From: Adiantum capillus-veneris
Lineage: Eukaryota > Streptophyta > Polypodiopsida > Polypodiales > Pteridaceae
Reading direction: 5' to 3'
NCBI GenBank assembly: GCA_014529385.2
Contig: CM043966.1
Span: forward strand, 96,286,587 to 96,350,586
Length of the DNA: 64,000 nt
Position 1 is the first letter of the stretch. The number at the start of each line of letters is the position of its first letter. Positions 32,897-46,229 of this stretch are shown here, piece after piece. The position numbers were made by a program, and so were the translations under genes. The notes under the pieces are model-generated. The model searched no databases. It was given only the letters and a program-made list of their open reading frames with translations, and was not told the origin of the DNA.

Positions 32897-35800
32897 GCTT
32901 GGGGCTTGCGTATTCGAGTTTAGAGTGTGCGGATTTTACCCGAAGAAATCAAAGAATTTTGATTTTCGTGATCAAAGAGGCGTCTTTTGTAAAGCTGTGC
33001 TACTTGTAATGGCGGCAAGAGGAAGGGCAGCGATACAAGAACTGTTCTCAATGTTTGAGCCCGAGCATGAGTCCTCTTACACACAGATATGAGTGACATG
33101 AGTAGAGCTCTGTTTGTAAGATTCCAGGAGCATCTCCTTTTAAGCTCACAGAGCTACAAATTTTGTTATAATTGTTCAAGCTCGTGACCTTCGGCTACAA
33201 TTCATTTTGATCAAATCAAGGGCAGGTGCCCTGTCCATTACTGCTGGTGTTGTGTACAACTCCATCACTGCCGGTGTTGTGTACCAGTCGAAGAAAAATC
33301 ATTTTCATGGTTGTAAGGTTGTGAGATTATCCGTTGTTGGTCTCCATGTTATGTGAATGCAGGGGCTATATAAATTATGGGGGTGTGTTAATTTGAAGGA
33401 GGTATTGCATTTCATCAGCAGATTTTGTAGGAAGCTTTGTGTGGGTGTTGGGGAAAAATCATTCTCCTCAACGTACATTCTTAAGGAAATTTCAGAAAAT
33501 TGACCTAATCTCTCATATGTTTACTTTATTTTGTGTAAACTTTAGGAGGATTGTGTCCCTTTTCTTTTCCTCTCGACCGGCACAAATGTAAGCTCAGAGA
33601 CATTTTTCCTGAACATTGGTTGAAAGTAGCAAACCTCAAGAGCCTATAGGTTACATGAACTTTAAGAAAAAAATTGAGATGTGTTAATGAAAATGTGATA
33701 ATTTAGATCACTTTGGACATAACAACAATTGGTGCCTTATGAATAGGTGGGAAAACCTATAGTCTATTATAAAGACTTTGATAGGGTTTGTCATATGGAC
33801 CTTGGCGTCCCAAAAAATGAACTATGAACATTTTCATGAGTTTGTCTTTACAAGGCTTGTTAAAAAATTTCCCTCTTAAGGAAAGGGAATAAAATACGAC
33901 ACATTCCAATAGAAGGGGAATCCATTTAGATGCTTGTAGATAGACATTCCAAGTATATAATGTTCGTCAAACATGCTACTTCTTAAAGTCTTCACCAAAC
34001 ATGATGATCAATTAAAAAAATTGACACATAATTTGATCATTAGAAGAGCAAAATGAAAATATGTCCTTACATAGGGAAGGGTACTACTTCTCGTTGCTTG
34101 TCTTTTGAAAGAATAGGGAATCCTTCAAATTTGAATACTACTCTTGAGACTAAATAAAAACTAATAGATCTCCTTCGAACATCTTGTTTTTTAGTCTAAA
34201 GTATGGGCGGCCATTGCATGGCTACCTGCCTCAATGAAGATTACTTGGCATCGACGAGTAAGGTGAGAATGTTTGAAGTTTCCACAATATTCTCAAAAAG
34301 AGCCTTCAATGTCTATGTGTTGTGTCAGCTAACCTAGTCATTTAAAGGCACTTTCTGCATTTCTTGTGATTCACAATAAGAAATGGAAGTACAATGAGCA
34401 ATCTCTGATTGACTACCCGTTTGTCAAAGAGAAAATTGGACAAAAATGCGAGGTTTTCAAGTAGAGCTCTATGGAAGAGACTCATTCCATATTGCATAAA
34501 AATGGTAAAACAAAACAAGTTAATTTGTCCATGTTGTTCTTTTTTGTATCATAATGAAAAGCCTTTATTGTTGATATCATAAACACCAAAAGAGAGGATT
34601 TAGCAAGGACATGAACGATTTGCATATGCGTTTAGGATCTCATTCTTGTATGTTTGAAGGAGTAGGTATGGCACACAAAAATGGCTTAAGCCTCCAGTTC
34701 TTCACAGATTACTGTCCATTGTATATCCTAGTTGTCCGTATAGCGAACACACCTAGAAATCTAGTGTAAATGATACTCGTCATAAAAAAACTTCCATGCT
34801 TTTTTGACCTTTGCTTTTAGAGCTTGGTGAAAACAAGACAATAGCCAAGTTTATTCGACATGAACTTATAACTAGAGTTTGTCACAAATTAGTGTTAGGT
34901 GCCATTCCTCAACTAAACACATGTCTACAAATTCAAAACATAAATCTCACAATTTAAGCAAAACTGCACAAAATGTTTTCAGTTCATATGGTGAAAAATG
35001 GTTTACTTCACACTATGTAGACATGTCACAAGGGTTTACTCCACAATAAATATACACTCCACATAACATAAAGGGGTTTAACTTCAATTTCATAGAGGTT
35101 AAATCTTGTCCCTAGGTGTGACTATGTCCTCTACAAAGCCCACCTTCGCCTTCTCAGGTTCCTTTTCGTGCATCTCTTCCTCTCAAGGCCCCTTCCAAAG
35201 TCTGTGTCTTCTTGCCTTTTCCATATGTTGAGTGAGGCTTTCCTCATTCCTTTTTGTAGTTGTTTCTCAAGATTCTTGAATGCAAGCATATTCAGGAGTC
35301 TTGAATGCAAGCATATTGTTTCGTACTTTGCCATGTTACTTTTTTGAAATAGCTTGACAATGAAAATTTTAGGTTGAAGCCAAAAATAAGTCTTGTATCA
35401 AGGAATGTTCTTTGACAAGGATGATGCTAGAGCAATCTTTAACCATGCACTTTCCTTCATAGAGAAGTGTGCATACTAGAAGGCATGGTATGCATGTGCA
35501 CATGATAGCATGACATCATGGCTAACATGGTTGCATTGATGAAACTTTGCACTGCCAGCATTGCACACATTCAGCACAACACAACTATGTGCTCCTAAGG
35601 GAATCACAAGTGATATTAATTGGACAATACTTGTGTGTATCAAAATTCCTTATTAACCCCTATATATGGAACCATGCTTTGTGAAATGCACCTATCCTGC
35701 CTTATAAAACCTCCCTAACTTACATTCATGTGTTACCATAAGGTAATCCCTTATAAATCCCTTAAGTATATGCTCAAATTGAAACTATGGAAGAATGTAC

Positions 35801-36140
35801 AAGAGTCACGGGTAGCGTAGGTATTAGAGATTTTATATTGTGGTTATGGTTTATAGACGATCACTTAGCTAAGTAAAAGTTGGAAAATGTGAAAAACATA
35901 AGAGATGATGGAGATGGGGAATGAGTGAACTCCAAGTTAGTGGCTATGGTGTGTAGCTATGTAGAGTGTGTAGATGTACGCGTGTGTGTGCTTGTATGTA
36001 GCATCTATTGTCCTCATTCTCTACCTCATTTACTCTTCATTTGGTATTAAACCATAGTTTCAGAGACCCTAAAAATTTCAAAAAATGGCCATGACTTTCT
36101 CATACGGACTCTATTTTTCGCAATCTACTAGTCACTTTTG
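32897..36140. other. STT3 3' flank, no gene recognised
   Basis: The first few hundred bases after the TGA at 32896 are presumably the 3' UTR, but I see no clear AATAAA signal near it; ggaataaaatac at about 33887 is a distant candidate. The rest is AT-rich, with only short, motif-free open stretches. Confidence 0.5.
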
Positions 36141-36835
36141 GATATTTTGGGCATTTTAAACACTCTTTTCGTGTTAGATTTACCAAATTTTGCATTTTGT
36201 TTTTTTTTGCAAAAAACAAATAGCTCAAGTAGGTATTGAAAGCATAAGTTTTAGAGATTTTGATGTGCATTTCTTCATCTTTAGTTGAGAAATCATCTAC
36301 CTCGACTTGTTTTTTGTATGCTCAAGCCCTTTGAGGCATGTACACATACATTTTTGTGGTTTTGACATCGGATTTACATGTCTCAAGTTCTTCTCATACA
36401 AAGTATTTGTTTACTTCATAGGCTTTAGAGAGTTGCATGTTGCTCTTTATGATGACTATTTGGAGTTACAGAGTATGTACGGTTGATTGTGGGTATTTTG
36501 GGCATTTTAAACACTTTTTTTCATGTTAGATTTACCAAATTTTGCATTCTGAATTATTTGCAAAAAAACAAATAGCTCAAGTAGGTATTGAAACCATAAG
36601 TTTTAGAGATTTTGATGTGCATTTCTTCATCTTTAGTTGAGAAATCATCTACCTTGACTTGTTTTTTGTATGCTCAAGCACTTTGAGGCATGTACACATA
36701 CATTTTTGTGGTTTTGACATCGGATAAAGTTCTTTTCATATGAAGTATTTGTCTACTTCATAGGCTTGACAGAGTTGCATGTTGCACTTCATGATGACTA
36801 TTTGGAGTTACAAAGTATGTACGATTGATTGTGTG
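36141..36835. repeat. 351-bp tandem duplication
   Basis: Two adjacent copies (about 36141-36491 and 36492-36835). Offset 351 is fixed by gcattttaaacac at 36151 and 36502. Both contain caaatagctcaagtaggtat, ttttagagattttgatgtgc and cttttgtggttttgacatcgg-like text. The second copy has a short deletion after the gacatcgga block. Confidence 0.9.
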
Positions 36836-37719
36836 TTTGTATGGATGATTGTAGATAGTAATAATGGTGATTTTTTAATGAGATTTTATCTCTTGTGTAT
36901 TATGCATGATTATGCAGAGATGTATTTGAGAAAACTACAACCTTTGTGAGGGTCGAGTGAGGCCTTGCCTTGCGAACTTTGGTACCTTAGCAAGTTCAAT
37001 GATATACTATAGTGCACCCCTGACTAGCCTCAACAAAGGCCTCATATGGCATTTAGGGTTATGAGATGACACATGTATTATTATGTTGTATGGATTGCAT
37101 TGCAAGCAGGTCCATGTTGGACATTAATACAAATTCTTTGTAATGCCGAGATAAAGTTATGTTAAGAGTGTTGACAATGATCACCCTTATTTTAGCAACA
37201 ATTATCTTATCGATTCTTAAGCAGCTTGTTGAGTTTTTGGGACACTTTTTTAGTTGATACTTTATCAAGAATACAAGGGTGACTCTGTTGAACTTTTCCC
37301 AAAACAAGTAAACATGGATGAGAGTTTATCTCATGTCACAAAATTTGTTGGAGAGAAGCTAATAAGGAATAATTACCCTATGTGGTCTTAGAAGATGGAG
37401 AAGTTCATTATGGTGGGCAAAGGATTGTGGGATTATGTTGTAGGTGATCTCATATGTCCAGAAGGTGGAAATGAACCAAATATAGAGAATGTTAAAGAAC
37501 ATACCATATGGCAAGCTCAAGTAGGGGCATACAAGAAATAGATGGAGACAAAAATGATGCGTTGGATTTCATTATGTGCCAATGATTTTTTCATACCACA
37601 TGTAAGGAAGCCTCAATCACCTAAGGAAGCATGAAAGATTCTTGCAAGATTGAATAGCTCAAATACAAAGGCATGAAAAGTTCATTTGAAGCAAATGTCA
37701 CATTGTGTTTGGTGTGGAA

Positions 37720-37825
37720 ACAAGTCTATACAGATTATGTGACATAGATTGAAAGAGGTCTATATCAGATTATGTGACATAGATTGAAAGAGGTCTATAT
37801 CAGATTATGTGACATAGATAAATTT
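37720..37825 (+). repeat. Short tandem triplication in decayed copia gag
   Basis: cagattatgtgacatagat and the following gaaagaggtctata text recur three times at about 46-bp spacing between 37733 and 37820. Confidence 0.8.
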
Positions 37826-38833
37826 GATAAACTAAGGATCTTACCAGCATAAATGTCAAAGTTCTAGGTGATGACATGGTGTTAGTCAATGGATGGTTTG
37901 GACCTAGAAGGTAAGTCTTATGATACATCAATTTCAGTCAAAAGAAACATGCTAGATCTCGAGGAGTTGGGTAGTCTATGATTATAAGAAGAGGTTAAGG
38001 TAGGCAAGGCATTCCCTTCTACATAACGCAGCAATCCCAGAGATTAAGTGTTTTACTCTAGAGGAGGTCTTGAAAATCAAAGAGGTGGAAGAAGAAACTA
38101 TGGTGGACATAGAGGAAATTTTGCAAGATACAATCCCCATGATGACAATCTAAATGGTAACAGGTCAAGTGGACATTTATCTTCTATGGCGCATATCCTT
38201 GGAAGTATGGCAAAGCCACATCATAGAGACAATTAGTATTTGGAAAGTGGTGCCACTAATCACGTGACATATCATGGTGAATGGTTTGACAGAAAGGAGA
38301 AGCTGCAAGAGGATGAGTTTGTAGTCATCACATGTGAAGATACAATGCATAGGATCACAGATGTTGGTTATGTACCACCCTTGGAAAATGATGGAACTTA
38401 AAACACTTTGGGAGTTTTTTAATAGGTGCCTACTATCACAAAGAATTTTGCATCAGGTGGAAAAATGACGGATCAAGGACTACAAGTTTGAGTATATATC
38501 TATGGTTGCTTTATTGAAGAGTTTTATAATGGCACACCATGAAAGTTATTGGCACATGGCAACAAGAAAGGTTTCTTATTTTATTGGAAGCAAGAGATCC
38601 ATGCTTACATAGTGACATGTATGAAAACAAGTTAGTGAGTTAAGATTATTGGGCAATGGCAGAAGAGAATTAGTCATGTGAACTTCAAAAGATTGAAGAA
38701 TATGCAAACAAGGAAAATTGTTCATGGTTTTGGGATTTGGAAGATTGAATTTTGACCATGTTTGTGAAGTTTGTCAACTTAGGAAATAGACCCATCTACA
38801 TTTTCAAAGAGGGGGAGAGTAAGTAGAAATCCT

Positions 38834-39244
38834 TTGAAAATTGTTCAGTCAGATATTTGGGGATATTGTGATCATGCCACACTAAATATTTGCCAATCTT
38901 TTATCACTTTCACATATGATTTTTCCAGAATGAGATGGTTATATTTCTTAAAGGCAAAGTCTGAGGCATTTAAAGTGTTTTTGGAGTTTATGGTCGAGAA
39001 AGCAAATAGATGTCATATTGGATGCCTACATACATATGGAGGAGGAGAGGATATGTCACATGATTTTGATGATTACATGAGTGAACAAGGAATACGAAGC
39101 AAAATTACTTCCACATATACACCACAATATAATGGAGTTGTTGAAAGAAAGAATAGAGTCAATGCAGAGATAGCTAGAGCCATGATGAACGTGATGAATA
39201 TGCTACTAATGTATTGGATTGAGGCAGTACATATGACAATATGA
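38834..39244 (+). pseudogene. copia integrase fragment with lost catalytic Asp
   Basis: A 136-codon open stretch: MKIVQSDIWGY, FITFTYDFSRMRWLYFLKAK, then TYGGGEDMSHDF where the family has T-D-N-G-G-E, so the second catalytic Asp is gone. It ends with TPQYNGVVERKNRVNAEIAR, keeping the catalytic Glu, and MLLMYWIEAVHM. It remains open by chance; the surrounding frames are broken. Confidence 0.85.
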
Positions 39245-40755
39245 TCATGAATAGAACATTCACAACTATCATTTGTGAATTTTTTTTCATATGAGAGGCA
39301 CTATGGAATTAAGACAATGGTTATCTACATGAAGGTTTTTGGATGTGTTTGATTCGTTCATGTGCTAGCCAAGACTAGGAAGAAGATAGCACCAAAGGAG
39401 TGAATAGCATAGTTTTGGGGTATCCAATTGAGAAGAAAGGCTACAAATGTTATGATCCTACCACTAGGCAAGTGTACATGTGTAGGGATGTTAGATCTAG
39501 TGAGCATGACCCATGATATAAGACAAAGACAATTATGGTAGAAGATGTTTATGAAGAGAAGAAAGATGTTCATCATGTTATTGATGAGCTAGGACCATCT
39601 GCAAAATAAATGTTTTGGCACCACAAATGTTAGAAGGGAGTTCATGAAATGGATACCCATGGAGTGGCCATTTACACGATATGAAGCAAGATGAAAAAGG
39701 AAAGAATAACGTGTTTCAAAAGAGTTTTAAAGATGAATTTTTTAATGAAGAGTATGGTTTACTTTATGTGAGAACACCTGGCAATAAACATGTTGAGAAG
39801 TATGTTCCCCCAGATGAAAGAAGTGAAAAGAAGAGTGCACCTCAATTTAGAAGGTCTATCTTGTGAACAAATTGACATACATGGTTAAATGGGTATGCAT
39901 TATGCATATATGGTTCTCATGTGCAACATTAAGAGCCCACATATTTTCAAGAGGCATTTGGATAGTAATAATGGGAAGTAGCTATGGACCAAGAAATGAA
40001 TGCACTTATCAAGAATGACACTTGAAATTTGGTTTGCCTTCCAGTTGGAAAGAAAGAAATCGGTTCAAAGTGGGTCTACAATATCACCAAATTTCATTTT
40101 GGTCTACTAAAACGATTTTCTCTCTTTAGAATTGGCCATTATAGCGAGAGAAGAGAAAATAAAAGGGCTAATATTGTAAAATGGATAGTCAAATGTATCT
40201 AGGACTTGAGGGTTCCACAAGGTGAATATTTTATGAAAGTGGCAACAAAATTTGATAAAGATTCAACTAAGATTTTTAGGGACAAAAATGGAATATTTAC
40301 GAGTCCAAAAGAGTTTGAAACGGATCCTCAAAGCTTCCCCTAAAAGTGGATAGTATGACAACCAAAAGGTGGGAATGGGAGCCAAGGTGTTATTATCCAC
40401 ACATGCAAAGCTAAATCTATGTGGAAATAAGGGACATGGTCCACAAGACTCCCATGCAAGAGAAAAGGTAAAAGGAGTAGTTCTAAAAATAGACAACTAG
40501 ATATCTATAAAGAACCTACTGTGAGTAATTTTAAAATAACTCAAAAAAATGTGTTTCTGAAAAATGGGATACTAGTCTTGCTGAAAACGGTGAGATAAAC
40601 AAATTTCATGTTTAGGGTGTTTCAGTCTGAGGACCACAAAAGGAAGATGTTTTTGTTTTTTTCTATGCGGGACTGCCTGAAGAGAGCATGAGTTACTTTT
40701 GTCTTTTTGTCTCTTGAAGCTCCATGAAATCCTCAATCTACAAAAAGGTCTCCAT

Positions 40756-40757
<2 letters not shown>

Positions 40758-40786
<29 letters not shown>
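40758..40786. repeat. (CT)n microsatellite
   Basis: About 14 CT units. Confidence 0.95.
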
Positions 40787-40790
<4 letters not shown>

Positions 40791-42131
40791 GTCTCCATGG
40801 CTAAGTATATTGCTTATGCTAATTAATAACATAACATATTATTACTTCCTAATGCATATGTATTCCTCTTTTTCAACTTGCTTTCTTACTAAATCTGCAT
40901 AGATCTTATCACCCGCTATGTGTTAAAGGCCTTGAGTTGGAGTCCTACAAGTCAATTGCTGACCAAGTTTATTCAGAGTCTTACAAGATGGCGAGCAAGT
41001 TTTTTCGAGCGACAAAAGAAACGAGCGAGTTTTTCCATGAAGTTAATTGTGAATTAGAGAGATTTTCAAAAGTGATAAGGGAAAAGAGATGGTAGTAGAG
41101 TATGTCAAAGAAGTAGAGATGGTAGTAGAGTATGACAGAGTAGTAGAGATGGTCCTATGTCCATGTGTAAGTGGTTATCATCCCCCTCATCCACACATGG
41201 AGCCACCTCGCACACTATGTGAAAAGGCACAAGCTTCAAAGTACCCTTGAAGTTTGTGGAAATTCCCAAAATACCCCTCAAATTTCAGAAATTCCCAATA
41301 TACCCTTGCATCATTTTGGGATGTATTTGCCCCAATTTTTACATATGCTAATGTTTATGACAATGGAGATCTATTTTAGTGTCTTAGACGAATTATTCAC
41401 CAATAAGCTCACCACCAATAGAGGCATCTACGTAAAAAAATGATAAACGATTTCATCTGAAGAGGCCTCAATACCATTAAAATCCTAAATCTATCATCTT
41501 TTATTGAGGAGAATCAATCATCCTATGACGTGTTGCAAAAGAAAAGATTTTAAAGATGTTTGCGGTTACTCAAATGCTATTTTAAAAGTTTTGATAAAAT
41601 TGAAGTTCATTTTGGCAATTTTTGGCCAAATGTGAGGGATTCATTGGGAATTTTTGTAAATTTAAGGGGTATTTTGGGCTTTTATCCCTTATAAAAAAGG
41701 CTCCTAGGCATGGTGATAATATGGATCCCTGATGCCGTGGATCCGTTTTGATAGGTGTCCATATTTTTGAATATGCCTGAGAGCTTTTGATAGGTGGTAA
41801 TGGCACCTACTCATGCTGAACCGGTCGGCACTATCGTGGCTTGGTTTGGATTATGATTACTAATGTCATACGAATGCATGCTTAAGTTGATAATGTTTAA
41901 AAATAAAAAGACCTTCAGATCTGATAAGGAGGAACTTGCTGGAACCAGTCCGCGCTGGCACGGACTGGTTTCGACATGTTTCACAAGAGGTAGAGACCGG
42001 TGCCACAAACATGCGTTGCCCTGTCCACAGTGAGCATTGTGCTCCATTTCAGCTTCTGATTTTGACGGAATGTAGAAACTAAGCTCTGTTCGATGTTTGC
42101 TCTGTCCAATCTAGTGAATTCTACAGAGGCC

Positions 42132-42136
<5 letters not shown>

Positions 42137-42178
<42 letters not shown>
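42137..42178. repeat. (GA)n microsatellite
   Basis: About 21 GA units. Confidence 0.95.
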
Positions 42179-42180
<2 letters not shown>

Positions 42181-42769
42181 TTTCCAGCTCCTCTTCATAC
42201 CCCACCTTCAGCCTTATGTTCGCCTTTGGGGACTCCACGACTGACACACACGATGCCATCGTGAGTACCATAGCTTCCTTACGGCAACAACGAATTGGAG
42301 GCCTATTGCAAGAGGCAGGTGGCTGGTGGGAGCTGCTGTGCAGAGAGCTGGAGAAGGAGGTGGAGCAGGGGAGGTTGAGGAAGGCGGCTCTGCTGAGAAG
42401 GGGGGAGGTGACTGAGAAGGCAGAGGAAGCCGGAAAAAGAGAGAGAGAGATAGACTTAGCACATGAAGAGGAAGGGCGTCGGATCGGCCAGCGGATGAAG
42501 CTACCTGCTGGTCGGCTGAAATCGAGGTGAGTGAGCACATGAACAACCCATCCGGAGAACATGAGGCAGAGAACACACCATCGTTGGCGGGAGAAGAGGA
42601 ACAGGACAAGAAGAGCTGCGTTGCTGTGAATTCATTGGCCCGGCCAGTGTTGTGCCGACTGGCTGGAAGAGGTGGGCTGTGAACTTTCTCAGCAGGCGGC
42701 CAGCCAAAAAGTGTATGCCACGTCAGCTTGTGACCCAGTCGGCCGGAGCGCACTCCACCTTGTGCTCAG

Positions 42770-42772
<3 letters not shown>

Positions 42773-42814
<42 letters not shown>
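42773..42814. repeat. (GA)n microsatellite
   Basis: About 21 GA units. Confidence 0.95.
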
Positions 42815-42819
<5 letters not shown>

Positions 42820-43205
42820 GGCATGCGGGCAAAAGGGAGATTCAAGAAAACTTTGCAACTTCGTTTGTGAGAGAGACAGAGAGAGTGAGACCTTATCTCT
42901 AGGTTCTATTTAACGAGCGAATTTTCAATCATTTCCTCACACCAAAGAAACGTGATGGCGTGATGGCGGTGTCTACATCAACTCTCGTAAATGCCTCGAG
43001 TCCCACTGTTAGAAAAGTAAAAACCGAGGTCTAGTGTATTTTAAGTAGATGAAATTATAAAGTCCCAGTTAAGACTCCTAGCATGCCGTTAAGGAAATCG
43101 AAAAATGTGCACAAGGTTTAGTGTAATTATTGGCAAAAGCTTCAAATTTTGATCTAAAAACTGAGAGAATTTCAAGTTTGCCCTTGTTTTCACCGGTTAG
43201 GGAAA

Positions 43206-43625
43206 ATGTATTTTTCTAGCCCTGGCCTCGACATGTCCACAACCAGCTATGGCACACCATTAGGGCCGCCATATATTCCCATTGGCTCTACTAAGCAACT
43301 CACTTTTGGCATGCCGATGAGGCCCTTCTTTGACTCTTGCTATATACTAAACAGAGGAGTACAAGAGAATATTCCTCTAGGGGGAGTTCCGTTGATGACT
43401 TTCCACTTTGTAGACGACGCCGACCATATACTAGGAGCAACACCTGGAACTTGGGTAGTGGCAGAGGGCACTGACCTACAACCATCCGAAGTTGCAATGT
43501 TGTGGCACAATCGGTTTGTTCTTAAAGACACTAATATAAACATAGAGTGCAACCACAATGTTAGAGCTGGTGGATCTGTACTTAGTGACAAGTTTAGGGA
43601 TGGTCAGGAGGTTAGACGGAGATGA
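43206..43625 (+). pseudogene. Possible aspartic-protease (A1) C-terminal fragment
   Basis: A 139-codon open stretch. Its middle, PFFDSCYILNRG followed by VPLMTFHFVDDADHILGA and TWVVAEGTD, has the wording of the TAXi-C half of plant pepsin-like proteases (consensus FD-x-CY ... VP-x-h-x-FHF-x-x-GA-x-h). Neither catalytic D-T/S-G motif is present in it, and the following 50 residues do not fit the family. It could be a decayed gene piece or a chance resemblance. No partner exon was found. Confidence 0.4.
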
Positions 43626-44147
43626 AAAATAAAAAGGGATTCTCAAAACAAAATTGCACAAGGAAGAAGCATGCATGCCACATCGGTGTGGGAGGTACTC
43701 GTGGTCCCCCATGCATCACATGTGTCCCATGTCAATATAATTGGTTCATTGGAGAAAGGGGTAGGTTTTGAAGATCATGAGATTTTGAAGCCTCCGTTTC
43801 TTTGTGGTGCTTTTAGTGTACAACCCTTTTGGGTTGAGGTGCTCGTTGAATCTAGAATGAGATGATTATTTTCTTCAATATACCTTGCACTCACATCAAT
43901 TTGTCAAGAATGTTGCCCATATTTGCTCGAAAATTGGTTTCGCTCAGTTTTCTTTGCTCGTTGATTGGAAACCCCCGTTTATTCACAAGATGCTGTTAAA
44001 GTCTAAAGTCTCCATCGCTCTAATTCGATTATCGAGAAGTGTGACTAGCATTGTAAATTAAACGCCCTTGGATTGAAGAGAACAGTTAAACCAAAGTCCT
44101 TTTGGAGGGGGGGTTGGCTCCAAAAAGTATGTCCCTCAAATAGTGTC

Positions 44148-44150
<3 letters not shown>

Positions 44151-44195
<45 letters not shown>
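44151..44195. repeat. (TC)n microsatellite
   Basis: About 22 TC units. Confidence 0.95.
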
Positions 44196-44198
<3 letters not shown>

Positions 44199-44931
44199 GT
44201 AGTTGTGTTTTGGTTCATGTGTGCATGCCTGATTAAATCTTGATGAAATTATGCATGTCTTTGCAAATGTTATGCTACAATGTGCTTAGTTATACACAAC
44301 ATGATTGATCTACAAATTAATCTCCATTTTTCCATTGCTATATTGCCAATACTTTGACTTTGGTATCAAAGTTTTTTGAGGTTATTATTTCTCTTTGAAG
44401 AAAAGATGGTTCTTGGATTGAGCATGAAAGGTTGAGCCTATTAATTAGCAAGGATGAGGGAGACAAGGATCTATTAACCCGAATGTAGTGGATGCTTAAA
44501 CACCACAAGAGATGTAGCCCCATGGGGGTACCTAAGGTTTTCCACTATTGAGATCTCAGGAAGCTCGAAAGGATTTTGCTCACTAAAAAGTGGCAATGTT
44601 ATGACATTAATGTCTACTTTGATTAGGGCTGATGCTTAGGGGGGAACACACATAACACATTACATGGTGGACTAAACACTGAATCTCTACAGTCGAATTT
44701 CTTGCGTGTTTGAACTAAAGTCATCTATATTTATTTGCAACACATACTTTTTGCACATGGTGCATTTTTCCTTAACATTTATGGTTCATTGGGTATTTGG
44801 AGTAGCCAAGGAATGGAGCACTCACACTATCAAGCAAAAGTAGTCTTCTTCAAAAATATACGTCAGGGAGGTAGAAGAAAAAAGAGTAATACTCTGCATG
44901 AGACGTTCAACTGGTTCTATAGAGTTCTAGC

Positions 44932-44933
<2 letters not shown>

Positions 44934-44971
<38 letters not shown>
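44934..44971. repeat. (GA)n microsatellite
   Basis: About 18 GA units. Confidence 0.95.
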
Positions 44972-44974
<3 letters not shown>

Positions 44975-45879
44975 GAAGACTAGAGTGAAAAGTAGTCTAA
45001 AAATGTAGGATAACAAAAGTGATTAATGTGAGGCGATCACAATCGTATCATGCCTCAAGTATAAAAGTTTGTTTCTGACGGTGGCTAGAGACTAGGCGAC
45101 AAAATGACAGGCATTGAGTAGAAAACTGATGAACTTTTGACAAATCTACCATTTTTATTGTAAACATGCATAGTAATATCAAGTGATTTTTTGATGGCAC
45201 AATCAATGGTTCTGTGCGTGAAGTTTTGTCTCCTTTTTAGAATTTTTAATTTTTAATTTAATTTTTTTTAGTATTATATAAGTAAAAAATCATAACATGA
45301 AGTTCATTTCTCATTTGCACGTTCTAATAGATCCTCTTAAGCGCATATGAGCACACACTCATATCTTGCACCACATGGATGACACATAAAACCAAACCAC
45401 TACACACACCAATGACACCACCACCACTCATACCATAGTAATCTGCAACCATCAGCTCATGCTGAATCCACTGCATCAAATCCACAACCTCAACCACATG
45501 TGGAGAACCAACCACCACAACCCCCTCTTGATGTCCCACAAACTCCCCAACCATCAAATAGGGAGGATCAAACAACCATGTGACATATTTTTGGTGATCT
45601 ACAATTGTTAAATCATGCCACACACACGTCTTTATAGGATTCCCCACCACTTTCTACTCTACAAAGAGCAAAACAAGAAACACAAGTCATTGAAGAAGAA
45701 AATCATGGCCTGGTACTCAATGAGGAAATACCGCATGTGATCTCACAACATGCAGCTCAAGAAACCATGAAAACTATGCCGCAAAGATTTGGCACTTGCA
45801 TCAAACAAAGGGTTTGAAAGGTAATACTAGGCAACCCCAAATCTGAAGCATGAGAAGCCAAGAAAATCAAAAGAGTTGA

Positions 45880-46229
45880 GGAGAAACAAATGAAAAAGGA
45901 GGCTACAAGAGAAGCAGGAGGTGGAGAGAAGGAAAAGGAAGCAGGAGGAGTGGGAAAGGGCAGAGGTCAAGAGAGCCCACCTTGCAAATTTACAAGCAAG
46001 GACAGAGGCTAAGAAGATGGCAGCAGAGAATAGGGCTCAATCCGCCCAAGAAGGTTCAATTGGGAGCTCTAAGCATTCAAAGTTTCCACAATGTGCAAAA
46101 AAATGTGTTAACAAAAAGAAGAAAGACAAGGTGAGACTCAAACAACAATAGGCCCAAGAGGAGGGGAGGACAAAGTACAAAAATGAACCTCAATGGGCCC
46201 GACAGCTAGCTCCTCCACCGTTGCCAACA
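45880..46229 (+). pseudogene. Charged N-tail-like sequence before the H3-like repeats
   Basis: A 76-codon open stretch (45921-46151) rich in Lys, Glu and Arg (EERKRK-type composition, e.g. WERAEVKRAHLANLQARTEA) runs toward the histone-H3-like segment in the same strand with a stop in between. A basic tail is what an H3-type gene would have, but the composition is more acidic than in canonical H3 tails, so linkage to the pseudogene is only inferred from position. Confidence 0.35.

Larger units (their letters stand above)
37311..40270 (+). mobile_element. Heavily decayed Ty1/copia element
   Basis: Plus-strand remnants in order: gag start (SHVTKFVGEKLIRNNYPMWS, MEKFIMVGKGLWDYVVGD), a short internal triplication near 37720-37820, pre-integrase (FDHVCEVCQLRK near 38750-38790), integrase (38834-39244) and the N-terminus of RT (AVAMDQEMNALIKNDT, VGKKEIGSKWVYNI near 39980-40085). 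RT core, RNase H and LTRs are not seen. Stops and frameshifts occur throughout, making this the oldest-looking pol copy in the window. Confidence 0.82.
40271..43205. other. No gene recognised; two long GA tracts
   Basis: Contains (CT)n at 40758-40786, (GA)n at 42137-42178 and (GA)n at 42773-42814. A 145-codon open stretch at 42093-42530 (+) begins inside the GA tract (poly Arg-Glu) and is rich in Arg/Glu; I do not call it a gene. The region 42250-42760 is GC-richer than its surroundings. Confidence 0.5.
43626..45880. other. No gene recognised; CT and GA tracts
   Basis: AT-rich DNA with (TC)n at 44151-44195 and (GA)n at 44934-44971. The segment ccttttggaggggggttggctcc at about 44098-44121 has a close relative near 51212-51235. 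The 108-codon minus-strand stretch at 45324-45650 lies over a CCA-rich strand and has no family motif. Confidence 0.5.

Noticed and set aside
36141-36835. CRISPR-like array
   Set aside because: Two long copies without short repeats and spacers, and the genome is a plant.
42093-42530. 145-codon open stretch with FAFGDSTTDTHD, resembling the first block of GDSL lipases
   Set aside because: It starts inside a GA microsatellite, lacks every other GDSL block, and is followed by low-complexity Arg/Glu sequence. The match is eight residues only.
45324-45650. 108-codon Val/Gly-rich minus-strand frame
   Set aside because: It is the complement of a CCA/CAC-rich strand with skewed composition; no family features.
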